Positions 1 to 8,135 of a DNA stretch of 64,000 bases are shown here, piece after piece (position 1 is the stretch's first letter; every line of letters begins with the position of its first letter). The notes below the pieces were generated by a model. The model was not told the origin of the DNA. It made no database searches and saw nothing but the letters and a program-made list of their open reading frames with translations. The position numbers and the translations under genes were made by a program. Origin of the DNA: Clostridium saccharoperbutylacetonicum N1-4(HMT) (GTDB lineage Bacteria > Bacillota > Clostridia > Clostridiales > Clostridiaceae); contig NC_020291.1 of the NCBI RefSeq assembly GCF_000340885.1, forward strand, positions 1,673,001 through 1,737,000. The letters are read 5' to 3'.

Positions 1-39
1 AAGAATAAATTTAAATTAAAAATAAAGGGGCATATATAG

Positions 40-846
40 ATGGATAAAAAATTTAGTATGCATGGATTTTTATCCAAGTATCCTAGAACAGAAGAAACTA
101 TTTTAAAACACAATATAAATGTGGATAATCTTAAGGAAATTTACGAAGATTATATGGAATATAAAAATTCATATGAAAGTCAAGCAGAGTTTATAGCTAA
201 TATATTGAGATCAGAAAATATGGTACATTCAGTTAAATCCAGAATTAAGGATCCAGATAGATTAATTGAGAAGATTATAAGAAAAACAGAAGATAGAAAG
301 AGTAAATATGGAAGTGATTTTGAATTTACAGTAGAAAACTATAAAAATGAAATAAATGACTTAATAGGAATTAGGGTTATTCATATTTTTAAGGATCAAT
401 GGCAGGGAATACATGAATTTATTTCTAAGACTTGGAATGTAATTGAGATTACAGCTAATGTTAGAGATGGTGATAACATAGAAGTTTTTGATGATCCTAG
501 TATTGAGGTAAGATCGAAAGCATCTGGATATAGATCTGTTCATTATCTTGTGGAATTTTATCCAACGAATCAAAAGGTTATTGCCGAAATACAGGTTAGA
601 ACGATTTTTGAAGAAGGTTATGGAGAAATTGATCATAGATTAAGATATTCACATAATGAAATTCCAGAAATTTTGAAATCAAACTTATTATTATTTAATA
701 GAATTGTAGGAAGTGCAGATGAAATGGCATCTTTAATCAACAATTTAAGCAAGGAATGGGGAGAAAAAGAGACAAATTATAAAAAAATAATAGAGAAACA
801 AAAAGCAGAAATATATAAATTAAAAAACAACAAAATACAAAATTAG
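40..846 (+). CDS. Small alarmone synthetase (RelA/SpoT-domain GTP pyrophosphokinase)
   Basis: Predicted (p)ppGpp synthetase of 268 residues that transfers pyrophosphate from ATP to GTP/GDP in the stringent response. The synthetase domain is visible as KSRIKDPDRLIEKI (about residues 66-79), NDLIGIRVI (about 108), SKASGYRSVHY (about 160) and the substrate loop AEIQVRTIFEEGYGEIDH (about 185-202). There is no N-terminal HD hydrolase and no TGS/ACT regulatory region, so it is a single-domain enzyme of the YjbM/YwaC kind, not a full Rel. The C-terminus is a short Lys-rich coiled stretch. The start is preceded by AAAGGGG. The gene stands alone, followed by a promoter for the next gene. Family assignment is firm; whether it is basal or stress-induced cannot be told. 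Confidence 0.9.
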   Translation: MDKKFSMHGFLSKYPRTEETILKHNINVDNLKEIYEDYMEYKNSYESQAEFIANILRSENMVHSVKSRIKDPDRLIEKIIRKTEDRKSKYGSDFEFTVENYKNEINDLIGIRVIHIFKDQWQGIHEFISKTWNVIEITANVRDGDNIEVFDDPSIEVRSKASGYRSVHYLVEFYPTNQKVIAEIQVRTIFEEGYGEIDHRLRYSHNEIPEILKSNLLLFNRIVGSADEMASLINNLSKEWGEKETNYKKIIEKQKAEIYKLKNNKIQN

Positions 847-885
847 CAGTATGAATTATAACTAGTAACGATTCATTTAATTTCC

Positions 886-915
886 TTGACCGACAATAGC
901 TAGTCTTTATATAAT
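886..915 (+). promoter_or_regulatory. Sigma-A-type promoter of the HD-GYP gene
   Basis: TTGACC at 886-891 and TATAAT at 910-915 with an 18-base spacer, 34 bases before the start codon of the next gene. The match to the vegetative consensus is good and shows that this gene has its own transcript. Confidence 0.6.
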
Positions 916-948
916 TATATATAAAGAGTATTGAGAGGGGGTATTTAA

Positions 949-2022
949 ATGATTTATGTGCCTCAATTTAAATTGAAAAGTGGTATGGAACTGGCTTGCG
1001 ATATAGAACTAGATTCTAAAATGAAATCAAAAGCCTTGCTATTTAAAAAAGGAACTATATTAACAAAAGATAATATTGATAATTTAGTTAAGTTCGGTAT
1101 TGTTGGCGTTTATATTGAAGACGGAAGAAATAATGAGATTTTAGATTACAAATTAAGAAAAGAATCAGTATTTGCAATTAAAAAAATATTTGATGTTTGC
1201 GAAAACACTCATAAGATTTTGGATGAAAATAGTATAAAAGAAATTGAGAAAATATCTGAAAAACTTGTTGAAAATATTAGTAAAAATAAAGGCGTTACTG
1301 TAGGAATTTCTGATTTGCAGACCTACGATGAAGATACATATTTACATTCTCTAAGTGTGACTGTCATATCAATTGCAATAGGAGCAGAATTGGGATTAGA
1401 TAAGCAACAGCTTTGCAATTTAGGTGTATGTGCTTTGATGCATGATATTGGAAAAGTTGAAATTCCTATTGAACTAATTTCAAAACCAGGTAAATTAACT
1501 GATATTGAATTTGATATAGTAAAAACACATGCAACATTAGGTGCAAATTACATAATAAAAAATGATTTGTTAGATAAAGAAATATATTTAGGGATAATTA
1601 GTCATCATGAAAAATATGATGGATCTGGATATCCGAATGGATTGAAAAAAAATGAGATACCTATTTTTGGAAGAATAATTACAGTTGCAGATGTGTATGA
1701 TGCTTTAACAGCCAAAAGACCTTATAGACAACCAATAAAACCATTTGAGGCAATTGAATATATCATGGGTGGCGTAGGGACTAGCTTTGATTATGATGTG
1801 GTTAAAGCTTTTTTGAGAAAGATAGAACCATATTCTGTAGGAGTTCATGTAAGATTGAGTGATGGTAGAAAGGGCATTATAATGAAAGTAAACCATGAAA
1901 ATCCATTAAGACCAATATTAAAAATTGTAGGGGGAGATGGGGAAGTTTTAGATCTTTTAAGTGATTCCAGTTTGAAGAATATTGTTATTAAGGGTATTGA
2001 TTATAATTATTTGATAAAATAA
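949..2022 (+). CDS. HD-GYP domain protein (predicted cyclic-di-GMP phosphodiesterase)
   Basis: A 357-residue soluble protein. The HD-GYP domain has the metal motif MHDIGK (residues 164-169) and the signature HHEKYDGSGYP (about 219-229), followed by ADVYDALTAKRPYR, typical of HD-GYP phosphodiesterases that linearise cyclic di-GMP. The first 130 residues resemble the DUF3391-like N-terminal region seen in many stand-alone HD-GYP proteins rather than a sensor or receiver domain, so its input signal is unknown. GAGAGGGGG lies 8 bases before the ATG. Activity on c-di-GMP is inferred from the family. Confidence 0.88.
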   Translation: MIYVPQFKLKSGMELACDIELDSKMKSKALLFKKGTILTKDNIDNLVKFGIVGVYIEDGRNNEILDYKLRKESVFAIKKIFDVCENTHKILDENSIKEIEKISEKLVENISKNKGVTVGISDLQTYDEDTYLHSLSVTVISIAIGAELGLDKQQLCNLGVCALMHDIGKVEIPIELISKPGKLTDIEFDIVKTHATLGANYIIKNDLLDKEIYLGIISHHEKYDGSGYPNGLKKNEIPIFGRIITVADVYDALTAKRPYRQPIKPFEAIEYIMGGVGTSFDYDVVKAFLRKIEPYSVGVHVRLSDGRKGIIMKVNHENPLRPILKIVGGDGEVLDLLSDSSLKNIVIKGIDYNYLIK

Positions 2023-2402
2023 TATTGGAATATTTGCGAAAATAATGATAAATTTTGATAAATATTATGAAAAAAAATATAAATTATGTGTTCCAATTCG
2101 TCATAATTGTGTTATAATAGAGTTAACCCTAATAAATACTAAATAAAACCCCTTAACAATTTTCTCTCTCTAAAGCAGTAAATAAGCTTTCTTATTTACT
2201 GCTTTATTTGTGTGTGAGGATATTATGAAAAATAAATAATCAGTATGATAGACTTTGGAGAGCTAAAAAATAAAGGGACTATACAGATAATTTTTTTTTG
2301 TTATAATAAAATGTGTAAAATACATAGTAAATTTATAAGAAAAATCAGAAAAATATATTTTGATTTTTTCTTATGTCAAAAAATGAAAGGAAGAAAATAA
2401 TT
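2023..2402. other. Intergenic gap with orphan promoter, hairpin and iscS promoter
   Basis: The 380-base gap contains an extended -10 box TGTTATAAT (2110-2118), a perfect 15-bp hairpin at 2172-2205, and a second extended -10 (TGTTATAAT, 2299-2307) that probably serves the cysteine desulfurase gene. The first box and the hairpin together could bound a short RNA of about 80-90 bases. No open reading frame is convincing here. Confidence 0.4.
2171..2206. terminator. Perfect 15-bp hairpin, possible terminator
   Basis: AAAGCAGTAAATAAG (2172-2186) pairs perfectly with 2191-2205 across a 4-base loop. The downstream run is ATTTGTGTGTG, a weak U-tract, so termination would be imperfect in the plus direction. 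Confidence 0.45.
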
Positions 2403-3551
2403 TTGGAAGTTTATTTTGATAATAGTTCAACTACAAAACCTTTAGAAGAAGTAATAAACGAAGTGACTTTTGGAATGAAGGAGTTTTATGGAAATCCTTC
2501 ATCTTTACATAATTTAGGCTTAAAGAGTGAGAAGAAACTCAAAGAATGTAGAGAGGTCTTAGCGAAAACTATAAATGCTGCTGAAAATGAAATACATTTT
2601 AATTCTGGTGGAAGTGAAGGAAATAATTTCATTCTTAAAGGGCTATTGAAAAGCGGATCACATATTATTACAACACCATTTGAGCATGCTTCAATTTTAA
2701 ATACAATAAAGAAATTAGAAGAAAATAATATTAAAGTGACCTTATTAAGAGTCGATGAAGAAGGAAAGATAGATTTAAATCATTTGAGAGATGCAATAAC
2801 TAAGGAAACTGTACTTATTTCAATAATGCATGTAAATAATGAAATTGGAGTAATTCAAGATTTAGATGACATAAGTAAAATAATAAGAGAAACCAGTAGT
2901 AGAGCTAAATTTCATGTGGATGCTGTTCAGAGCTATGGAAAAATTCCTATTGATGTAAAGAAATTAAATATAGATTTTTTAACAACAAGTGCTCATAAAA
3001 TTCATGGACCAAAAGGAGTTGGATTTATATATGTTAAAAAGCCAAACGCATTAGTTTCATTAATTGAAGGCGGTGCACAAGAATTTGGCTTTAGAGCTGG
3101 GACACAAAATGTACCGGGAATTATGGGTATGAGTTTGGCTGGTAAGATAGCTAATGAAAATATGAAAGATAATTATGATAAAGTGCTGAAAATAAAAGAA
3201 AAGTTTATTGAAAAGTTAAAAAATATTCCCAATATAAGGATAAACAGCTTATTAAATGATAGTTTTTCACCGTATATTTTAAATGTATCTTTTATAGGTG
3301 TTAGAGGTGAAGTTTTACTTCATTATTTAGAGGAAGCAGGAATATATGTATCTACAGGATCAGCTTGTTCATCGAAAGAAAGAGAAAGAATTGGCGGTAG
3401 CTATGTCTTAAAGTCTTTAGGTTTAAGTAAGGATGAAATTGCTGGAGGAATTAGATTTTCTTTTTCAGATGATAATAAAGAAGAAGAAGTTAATTATGTA
3501 ATTGAAATTTTAGAAAAAGGATTAAAATTTTTGAGGAGGATTAAGAAATAA
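2403..3551 (+). CDS. Cysteine desulfurase (NifS/IscS family)
   Basis: PLP-dependent enzyme that releases sulfur from cysteine as a protein-bound persulfide. The fold starts at EVYFDNSSTTKP; the PLP lysine lies in SAHKIHGPKG (about residue 199) and the catalytic-loop cysteine in STGSACSSKERE (about 321). I choose the TTG at 2403 because AAAGGAAG lies 10 bases upstream; an in-frame ATG 30 bases earlier has no ribosome binding site and would add an atypical N-terminus. Its stop codon shares a base with the thiI start, so the pair is translationally coupled and this enzyme is probably the sulfur donor for ThiI, in tRNA 4-thiouridine and perhaps thiamine synthesis. No iscU-like scaffold gene is adjacent. 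Confidence 0.92.
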   Translation: MEVYFDNSSTTKPLEEVINEVTFGMKEFYGNPSSLHNLGLKSEKKLKECREVLAKTINAAENEIHFNSGGSEGNNFILKGLLKSGSHIITTPFEHASILNTIKKLEENNIKVTLLRVDEEGKIDLNHLRDAITKETVLISIMHVNNEIGVIQDLDDISKIIRETSSRAKFHVDAVQSYGKIPIDVKKLNIDFLTTSAHKIHGPKGVGFIYVKKPNALVSLIEGGAQEFGFRAGTQNVPGIMGMSLAGKIANENMKDNYDKVLKIKEKFIEKLKNIPNIRINSLLNDSFSPYILNVSFIGVRGEVLLHYLEEAGIYVSTGSACSSKERERIGGSYVLKSLGLSKDEIAGGIRFSFSDDNKEEEVNYVIEILEKGLKFLRRIKK

Positions 3552-4708
3552 TGAAAGAACTTATTTTAGTAAAATATGCCCCAGAAATATTTTTAAAGGG
3601 ATTAAATAAAGGAAAATTTGAAAGAAAATTAAGAGATAATATCGGAAAGAAACTTGAAGGAATAAAAGCAGAATTTATACATGATAGTGGAAGATATTTT
3701 ATAAGAACTGATGAGGTAGAAGAAAGTATTAATAGAATAAAAAAAGTATTTGGAGTATTGGAAGTATGCTTGGTTAGAGAAGTAGAAATTGATTTTGCTG
3801 CAATAAAAGATGAAGCTTTACAAAAAATGAAGGAAGCAAAGGGTAGTACTTTTAAGGTTGTAACAAATAGAGCAAATAAAAAGTTTGAATTAAATTCTAT
3901 GGAAGTGTCAAGAGAAGTTGGAGCATATGTTTTAACTAATTTAGATAGGGAAATAAATGTTGATGTTAAAACTCCAGAAATCCTATTAAATATAGAAATC
4001 AGAAATAATTATGCTTATGTTTGGTCTAATAATGACATAACAAAAGGGGCAGCAGGTATGCCTTATGGTACAAATGGTAGCACTATGTTAATGCTATCAG
4101 GTGGAATTGATTCACCAGTTGCAGGATATCTTATGGCTAAAAGAGGAGTAGAATTAAACTGTGTATATTATCACAGTCATCCATATACTTCAGAAAGAGC
4201 TAAAGACAAGGTTAAGGAATTAGCTAAAATACTTTCCGAATATACTGAAAAAATAACCTTATATATAGTTCCATTTACAGATATTCAAATGGAGATTATA
4301 GATAAGTGCAGGGAAGATGAACTTACTATAATAATGAGAAGATTTATGATGAGAATAGCATGTAATCTTTCTGAAAAGTATGGAATAAACTCTGTTAGTA
4401 CAGGTGAGAGCATTGGGCAAGTAGCAAGTCAAACTATGGATGGACTTATAGTAAGTGATGATTGTGCGGATAGACCTGCATTTAGACCTTTAATAGCTAT
4501 GGATAAGACGGATATTATGGAAATAGCAAGGAAGATAGGAACTTATGAAACTTCTATACTTCCATATGAGGATTGCTGTACTATATTTGTACCTAAGCAT
4601 CCAAAAACAAATCCAAAGCTTAATGAAATTAGAAAAGAAGAAGAAAAATTAAATATAAATGAATTAGTAGAAAAGGCAATTGATAATATTGAAATTGTGA
4701 ATTTCTAG
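3551..4708 (+). CDS. thiI: tRNA sulfurtransferase ThiI
   Basis: ThiI adenylates tRNA uridine 8 and accepts sulfur from a cysteine desulfurase to form 4-thiouridine. Of 385 residues, about 60-165 match the THUMP RNA-binding domain, and the PP-loop signature SGGIDSP begins near residue 183, followed by MRRFMMRIA and TGESIGQVASQT typical of the family. There is no C-terminal rhodanese domain, which is usual for Firmicutes ThiI and fits the dependence on the coupled desulfurase upstream. A GAGGAGG site lies in the end of the previous gene. The C-terminal FVPKHPKTNP motif is also characteristic. Confidence 0.95.
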   Translation: MKELILVKYAPEIFLKGLNKGKFERKLRDNIGKKLEGIKAEFIHDSGRYFIRTDEVEESINRIKKVFGVLEVCLVREVEIDFAAIKDEALQKMKEAKGSTFKVVTNRANKKFELNSMEVSREVGAYVLTNLDREINVDVKTPEILLNIEIRNNYAYVWSNNDITKGAAGMPYGTNGSTMLMLSGGIDSPVAGYLMAKRGVELNCVYYHSHPYTSERAKDKVKELAKILSEYTEKITLYIVPFTDIQMEIIDKCREDELTIIMRRFMMRIACNLSEKYGINSVSTGESIGQVASQTMDGLIVSDDCADRPAFRPLIAMDKTDIMEIARKIGTYETSILPYEDCCTIFVPKHPKTNPKLNEIRKEEEKLNINELVEKAIDNIEIVNF

Positions 4709-4750
4709 GATTTAAAAACAAAGTTGTTATTCATTATATATAATTAGAAT

Positions 4751-4800
4751 AAAACATTTATACATATTTCTAAGTTGAATTTTGTATAAATGTTTTTTTA
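4751..4800 (+). terminator. Rho-independent terminator after thiI
   Basis: AAACATTTATAC (from 4752) pairs with GTATAAATGTTT (4784-4795), followed by a run of T. It sits just after thiI and closes the desulfurase-thiI unit. Confidence 0.7.
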
Positions 4801-4991
4801 TTATAAAGGATGTAAACATTTATAATAATTCATAGGATTTAATAAATAATTGCATAGAAAAAATTGAAATAATATAAAAAATGTGATATGCTCATTGTAG
4901 TAACATGTTATGTACTATTAGATAAAAAATAGTTATAATAAAATTAAAAAACATAACTTTATAACTTGAAAAATAGAAAAGAGGTAAGAGT

Positions 4992-5216
4992 ATGATAATA
5001 GTAAATTGTGCATTGAGACAAGATGACGTAATAAAGATTGTAGAAGAAATCGAAGTTGAAGGTGAAAAAGTATTTAAATTTGTAAAAAAAGAAGGTCTTA
5101 AATTATTTTTTGATTGTAGCCTTGAGGATTCAGCAAAAGCTGCTACAATTGCAAAACAAGCAATAAAAGATACTCAACTTGGTAAAGCTTTATTTTTTAG
5201 CGTAAATCCAGCATAA
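4992..5216 (+). CDS. Conserved small protein of unknown function (74 aa)
   Basis: A 74-residue acidic protein with a strong GAGGTAAGAG site before its ATG. No signal peptide or membrane segment. Residues 1-43 look like beta strands (VNCALRQDDVIKIVEEI...KVFKF) and the rest is helical (LEDSAKAATIAKQAIKDT). I do not recognise a named family; the compact alpha/beta pattern is consistent with a small folded domain. It is flanked by its own terminator, so it is probably monocistronic. A TATAAT box about 57 bases upstream may be its promoter. Confidence 0.6.
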   Translation: MIIVNCALRQDDVIKIVEEIEVEGEKVFKFVKKEGLKLFFDCSLEDSAKAATIAKQAIKDTQLGKALFFSVNPA

Positions 5217-5230
5217 TTATAAAAGAAATA

Positions 5231-5290
5231 ATAGATTGTCCATATTCAACAGTACAGATAAATGTTAAATATGGACAATCTATTTTTATT
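5231..5290. terminator. Bidirectional terminator between convergent genes
   Basis: A perfect 16-bp stem (5231-5246 with 5268-5283) with a 21-base loop, flanked by A-rich and T-rich runs on both sides. It lies between the plus-strand 74-aa gene and the minus-strand YoaK-type gene and can end both transcripts. Confidence 0.75.
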
Positions 5291-5327
5291 ATTTTTTAAT
5301 AAATAATATTAAATTATGTAAATAGAA

Positions 5328-6044
5328 TCAAGAATCATAAATTCTCAATAAAATTAAAGAGAAAACTAATATTACAGATGCAAACCAAATCGACTTTACA
5401 CCTACCCATATGCTAGTTATTCCACCAATGCAAGAGCCTAGCAAAAAAGATAATATTATTATTGAATACCTCATAGTGCTTGCAGCAGCTTTTTCATCTT
5501 TTCGAGTGAATGCAATATATGCTGAGTGACAAGCTGATCTTAAATTCCCTGTGCACATAGTTGTGCAATATGGAGAATCAACCAAAGTTCTAAACGAAGA
5601 TATTTGAACAGCTGAAACAAAAGAAATAGGAACTGTAATAAAAATATCAGGAATTGAGTTTGGTATAAATCCAATAATAAATAATACAACTATTTCTAAA
5701 GCAAGAATAATAGATTCGGAATTAATGGTGAAAGCAATCGAAGGAGGACTAAAATCCTTTATTCTTTCTGCAACTAGAGTTCCGACTATAAATGCTAAAA
5801 TTGGGAAAAAGGCCATTAATGCTTGCATAAAATGTCCTTTAGTAAATTCTATTCCTACTAAAACAATGTTTCCGGTTTGAGCATTTGCAAAGACTCCGCC
5901 TCTACAAATAAAAGTATAGGAATCTAAAAATCCACCAACTATTGCTAGAAGAAACCCCAATTTAACTGATTGTGAAATTTTTGGATACATTTTAGTTTCG
6001 TTGGTATTTGTATTATTATTTGTTGTTGTATTTTTAGTAATCAA
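5328..6044 (-). CDS. YoaK/DUF1275 family membrane protein
   Basis: An integral membrane protein of about 238 residues with six hydrophobic segments. The N-terminal signature GGFLDSYTFICRGGVFANAQTGN is split here as GGFLDSYTFICRGG and FANAQTGNIVLVG, and SFRTLVDSPYCTTMCTGNLR contains the second conserved TGN motif, both typical of the YoaK/DUF1275 family. The function of this family is not established. On the minus strand AAAGGAG (6056-6062) lies inside an ORF that could begin at ATG 6065, so I favour the TTG at 6044, 11 bases after the site; the Asn/Thr-rich head is then short. Divergent from the his operon. Confidence 0.8.
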   Translation of the reverse strand: MITKNTTTNNNTNTNETKMYPKISQSVKLGFLLAIVGGFLDSYTFICRGGVFANAQTGNIVLVGIEFTKGHFMQALMAFFPILAFIVGTLVAERIKDFSPPSIAFTINSESIILALEIVVLFIIGFIPNSIPDIFITVPISFVSAVQISSFRTLVDSPYCTTMCTGNLRSACHSAYIAFTRKDEKAAASTMRYSIIILSFLLGSCIGGITSIWVGVKSIWFASVILVFSLILLRIYDS

Positions 6045-6151
6045 TTCTATAATTACTCCTTTCATATTATTGAAAACATGATGTTTTCATATTTACTATA
6101 ATAGTTAAAGATGATATAAAAATCAACTTTCTTGAAAATTTTTTAGAATTA

Positions 6152-6180
6152 TTGACATGCAATAGAAAATACTATATTAT
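6152..6180 (+). promoter_or_regulatory. Sigma-A promoter of the histidine operon
   Basis: TTGACA (6152-6157), 17-base spacer, TATTAT (6175-6180), 65 bases before the hisZ ATG. The leader is only about 55-60 bases and shows no T-box (no specifier stem or TGGNACCGCG box) and no His-rich leader peptide, so attenuation is not evident. Confidence 0.65.
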
Positions 6181-6244
6181 AAATTTAATTACAGTTTAGC
6201 ACGTTAAAGCGATAAAATATAAATGGATAATAGTGGGGTGGAAA

Positions 6245-7390
6245 ATGAGTAAGAAGAATATGCTTCCAGAGGGAACAAGAGACTTGATTTTAAACGAATG
6301 TATAATAAAGAGAAAATTAGAAAGAGATATAGACAATCTATTTGAAAAGTGGGGATATAAAGAAGTTATTACACCAACTGTTGAATTTTATGAAACTTTC
6401 AACCATGATTCACAAACATTAAAAGAAGAAGATATGTATAAGTTTTTTGATAATAGGGGACGTATTTTGGTGTTGAGGCCAGATATGACAATTCCTATAG
6501 CTAGAGTTGTTCAAACAAAATTAAAGGATGTAGAATTTCCAATTAAGTTAAGATATACTTCTAATGTATTTAGAGTGCATGAAAGCTTAGGTGGTAAAAG
6601 AAATGAATATACCGATTGTGGTGTAGAATTTATAGGTCTTGAAAATAAAAAGTCTGATTTAGAAATTTTAGTGCTTGCATTGGAAGCATTGAAAAAATTG
6701 GGATTAAGTGACTTTAAACTTGAAATAGGTAATATAGGAATATTTAATGGGGCTTTTAATGATTTGAAAATAAATGTAGAAGATAAAGAGATAATCGCAA
6801 ATTTTATTGAAGAAAAAAATTTAAAAAATTTAGAGGATTATTTAGGTAACTTAGAAATTAAAGAAGAATATAAAAAATTTTTCAATAAACTTCCTTGGCT
6901 ATTTGGAGATAAACAAATCATAAGTGAAGCAAAAAAATTAGCATTTAATAATGAAATAATTGAAAATTTAAAATATCTTGAAGAGTTATATAATCAGTTA
7001 GAGGAATTGGGATATGGTGAAAGTGTGACTTTTGATTTGGGAATGGTTCCAAGACTCAATTATTATACAGGTATAATTTTTAGAGGTTATGGAGAAGGCC
7101 TTGGAAATACTCTATTAAGAGGTGGAAGATATGATGGTTTAATAAAATTTGCTAATTCTTTTGTGCCAGCTGTTGGGTTTTCAATAGATATTAATTCGGT
7201 TATCTCAACTTTTGAATTAGATGAAAGTTGTATTAAAACAGAAAATGAATATAAGATTTACTACAATGATAAAGATAGAATTAAAGCAATTAAAAAGAGT
7301 GAAGAACTTAGAGAAGAAGGGTATATTGTTGAATTACTTCCGAATAATGATATTAATGAAATAAAAATTATTAATGGGGGCGAACTATAA
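6245..7390 (+). CDS. hisZ: ATP phosphoribosyltransferase regulatory subunit HisZ
   Basis: A HisRS-like protein that lacks aminoacylation activity and forms a complex with short-form HisG for the first step of histidine synthesis. Class II synthetase-type motifs are visible: PEGTRDL near the N-terminus, motif 2 region LRPDMTIPIARVV...LRYTSNVFRVHE (about residues 74-115), and motif 3-like RGGRYDGLIKFA near 295. At 381 residues it lacks the HisRS anticodon-binding domain. A GTG 12 bases upstream is in frame, but the GGGGTGG site identifies the ATG at 6245. First gene of the operon; its presence next to a 209-residue HisG fits the hetero-octameric enzyme. Confidence 0.9.
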   Translation: MSKKNMLPEGTRDLILNECIIKRKLERDIDNLFEKWGYKEVITPTVEFYETFNHDSQTLKEEDMYKFFDNRGRILVLRPDMTIPIARVVQTKLKDVEFPIKLRYTSNVFRVHESLGGKRNEYTDCGVEFIGLENKKSDLEILVLALEALKKLGLSDFKLEIGNIGIFNGAFNDLKINVEDKEIIANFIEEKNLKNLEDYLGNLEIKEEYKKFFNKLPWLFGDKQIISEAKKLAFNNEIIENLKYLEELYNQLEELGYGESVTFDLGMVPRLNYYTGIIFRGYGEGLGNTLLRGGRYDGLIKFANSFVPAVGFSIDINSVISTFELDESCIKTENEYKIYYNDKDRIKAIKKSEELREEGYIVELLPNNDINEIKIINGGEL

Positions 7391-7391
7391 A

Positions 7392-8021
7392 ATGAGCATA
7401 AGCATAGCATTGACAAAGGGGAGACTAGAACAAGAAACAATAAAAATATTAGACAAGGCAAAATTTGATCCATCTGAACTAAAAAATAAAGGAAGAAAAC
7501 TTGTATTTAAAGATAAAACTCAAGATATAGATTATTTTTTGGTTAAAGCTGCTGATTCAATAACTTATGTTGAACATGGAGTAGCTGACCTTGGAGTTGT
7601 GGGGAAGGATACTATTTTAGAATATGATAATAATTGTTATGAAGTATTAGATTTAGGTTTTGGAAAGTGTGGTTTTATAGTTGCATCATTACCTGAAAAT
7701 GATATTTTCAAGAAGGTTGGACATATTAAGATAGGAACTAAATATCCAAAGGTTGCTAAAGATTACTTTAAAAAGAAAGGAATGGATGTCGAGGTTATAA
7801 AAATAGAGGGCTCTGTTGAACTTGCACCAATACTAGGATTGTGTGATGGTATCGTAGATATTATGGAAACAGGAACAACTTTGAAGGAAAATGGATTAGT
7901 TGTACTTGATAGAATTTGTGAAATAAGTGCAAGATTAATAGTAAATAGGGCTAGTTTTAAAATGAAACAAGCTGAAATAGGAAATTTTATAGAAAGGATT
8001 AAAGAAGTGATAAATAATTGA
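7392..8021 (+). CDS. hisG: ATP phosphoribosyltransferase catalytic subunit, short form
   Basis: HisG joins ATP and PRPP to give phosphoribosyl-ATP, the committed step of histidine synthesis. About 209 residues, the short form that needs HisZ and lacks the C-terminal histidine-binding domain. SIALTKGRLEQE opens the protein and the PRPP-binding loop DIMETGTTLKENGL lies near residues 155-168. The ATG at 7392 follows the hisZ stop by one base, with GGGGGCG inside the end of hisZ; a further in-frame ATG 18 bases upstream would overlap that site and is less likely. Confidence 0.93.
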   Translation: MSISIALTKGRLEQETIKILDKAKFDPSELKNKGRKLVFKDKTQDIDYFLVKAADSITYVEHGVADLGVVGKDTILEYDNNCYEVLDLGFGKCGFIVASLPENDIFKKVGHIKIGTKYPKVAKDYFKKKGMDVEVIKIEGSVELAPILGLCDGIVDIMETGTTLKENGLVVLDRICEISARLIVNRASFKMKQAEIGNFIERIKEVINN

Positions 8022-8135
8022 CAAAAAACGTGAAATGTTGATAATTATAATTAGTATATTTTAATTTATTAATAAAAATATATATTAAAAATTAAAAAAA
8101 CGATTTTTGGCAAGGTAGAGGGGGCGGTTTATTCC

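Noticed and set aside
6181..6244. T-box or His leader-peptide control in front of hisZ
   Set aside because: The leader is only about 60 bases, with no specifier loop, no TGGNACCGCG-like box and no run of His codons.
8019..8051. Internal promoter between hisG and hisD
   Set aside because: TTGACA and TATAAT are present but separated by 21 bases, too far for a normal promoter.
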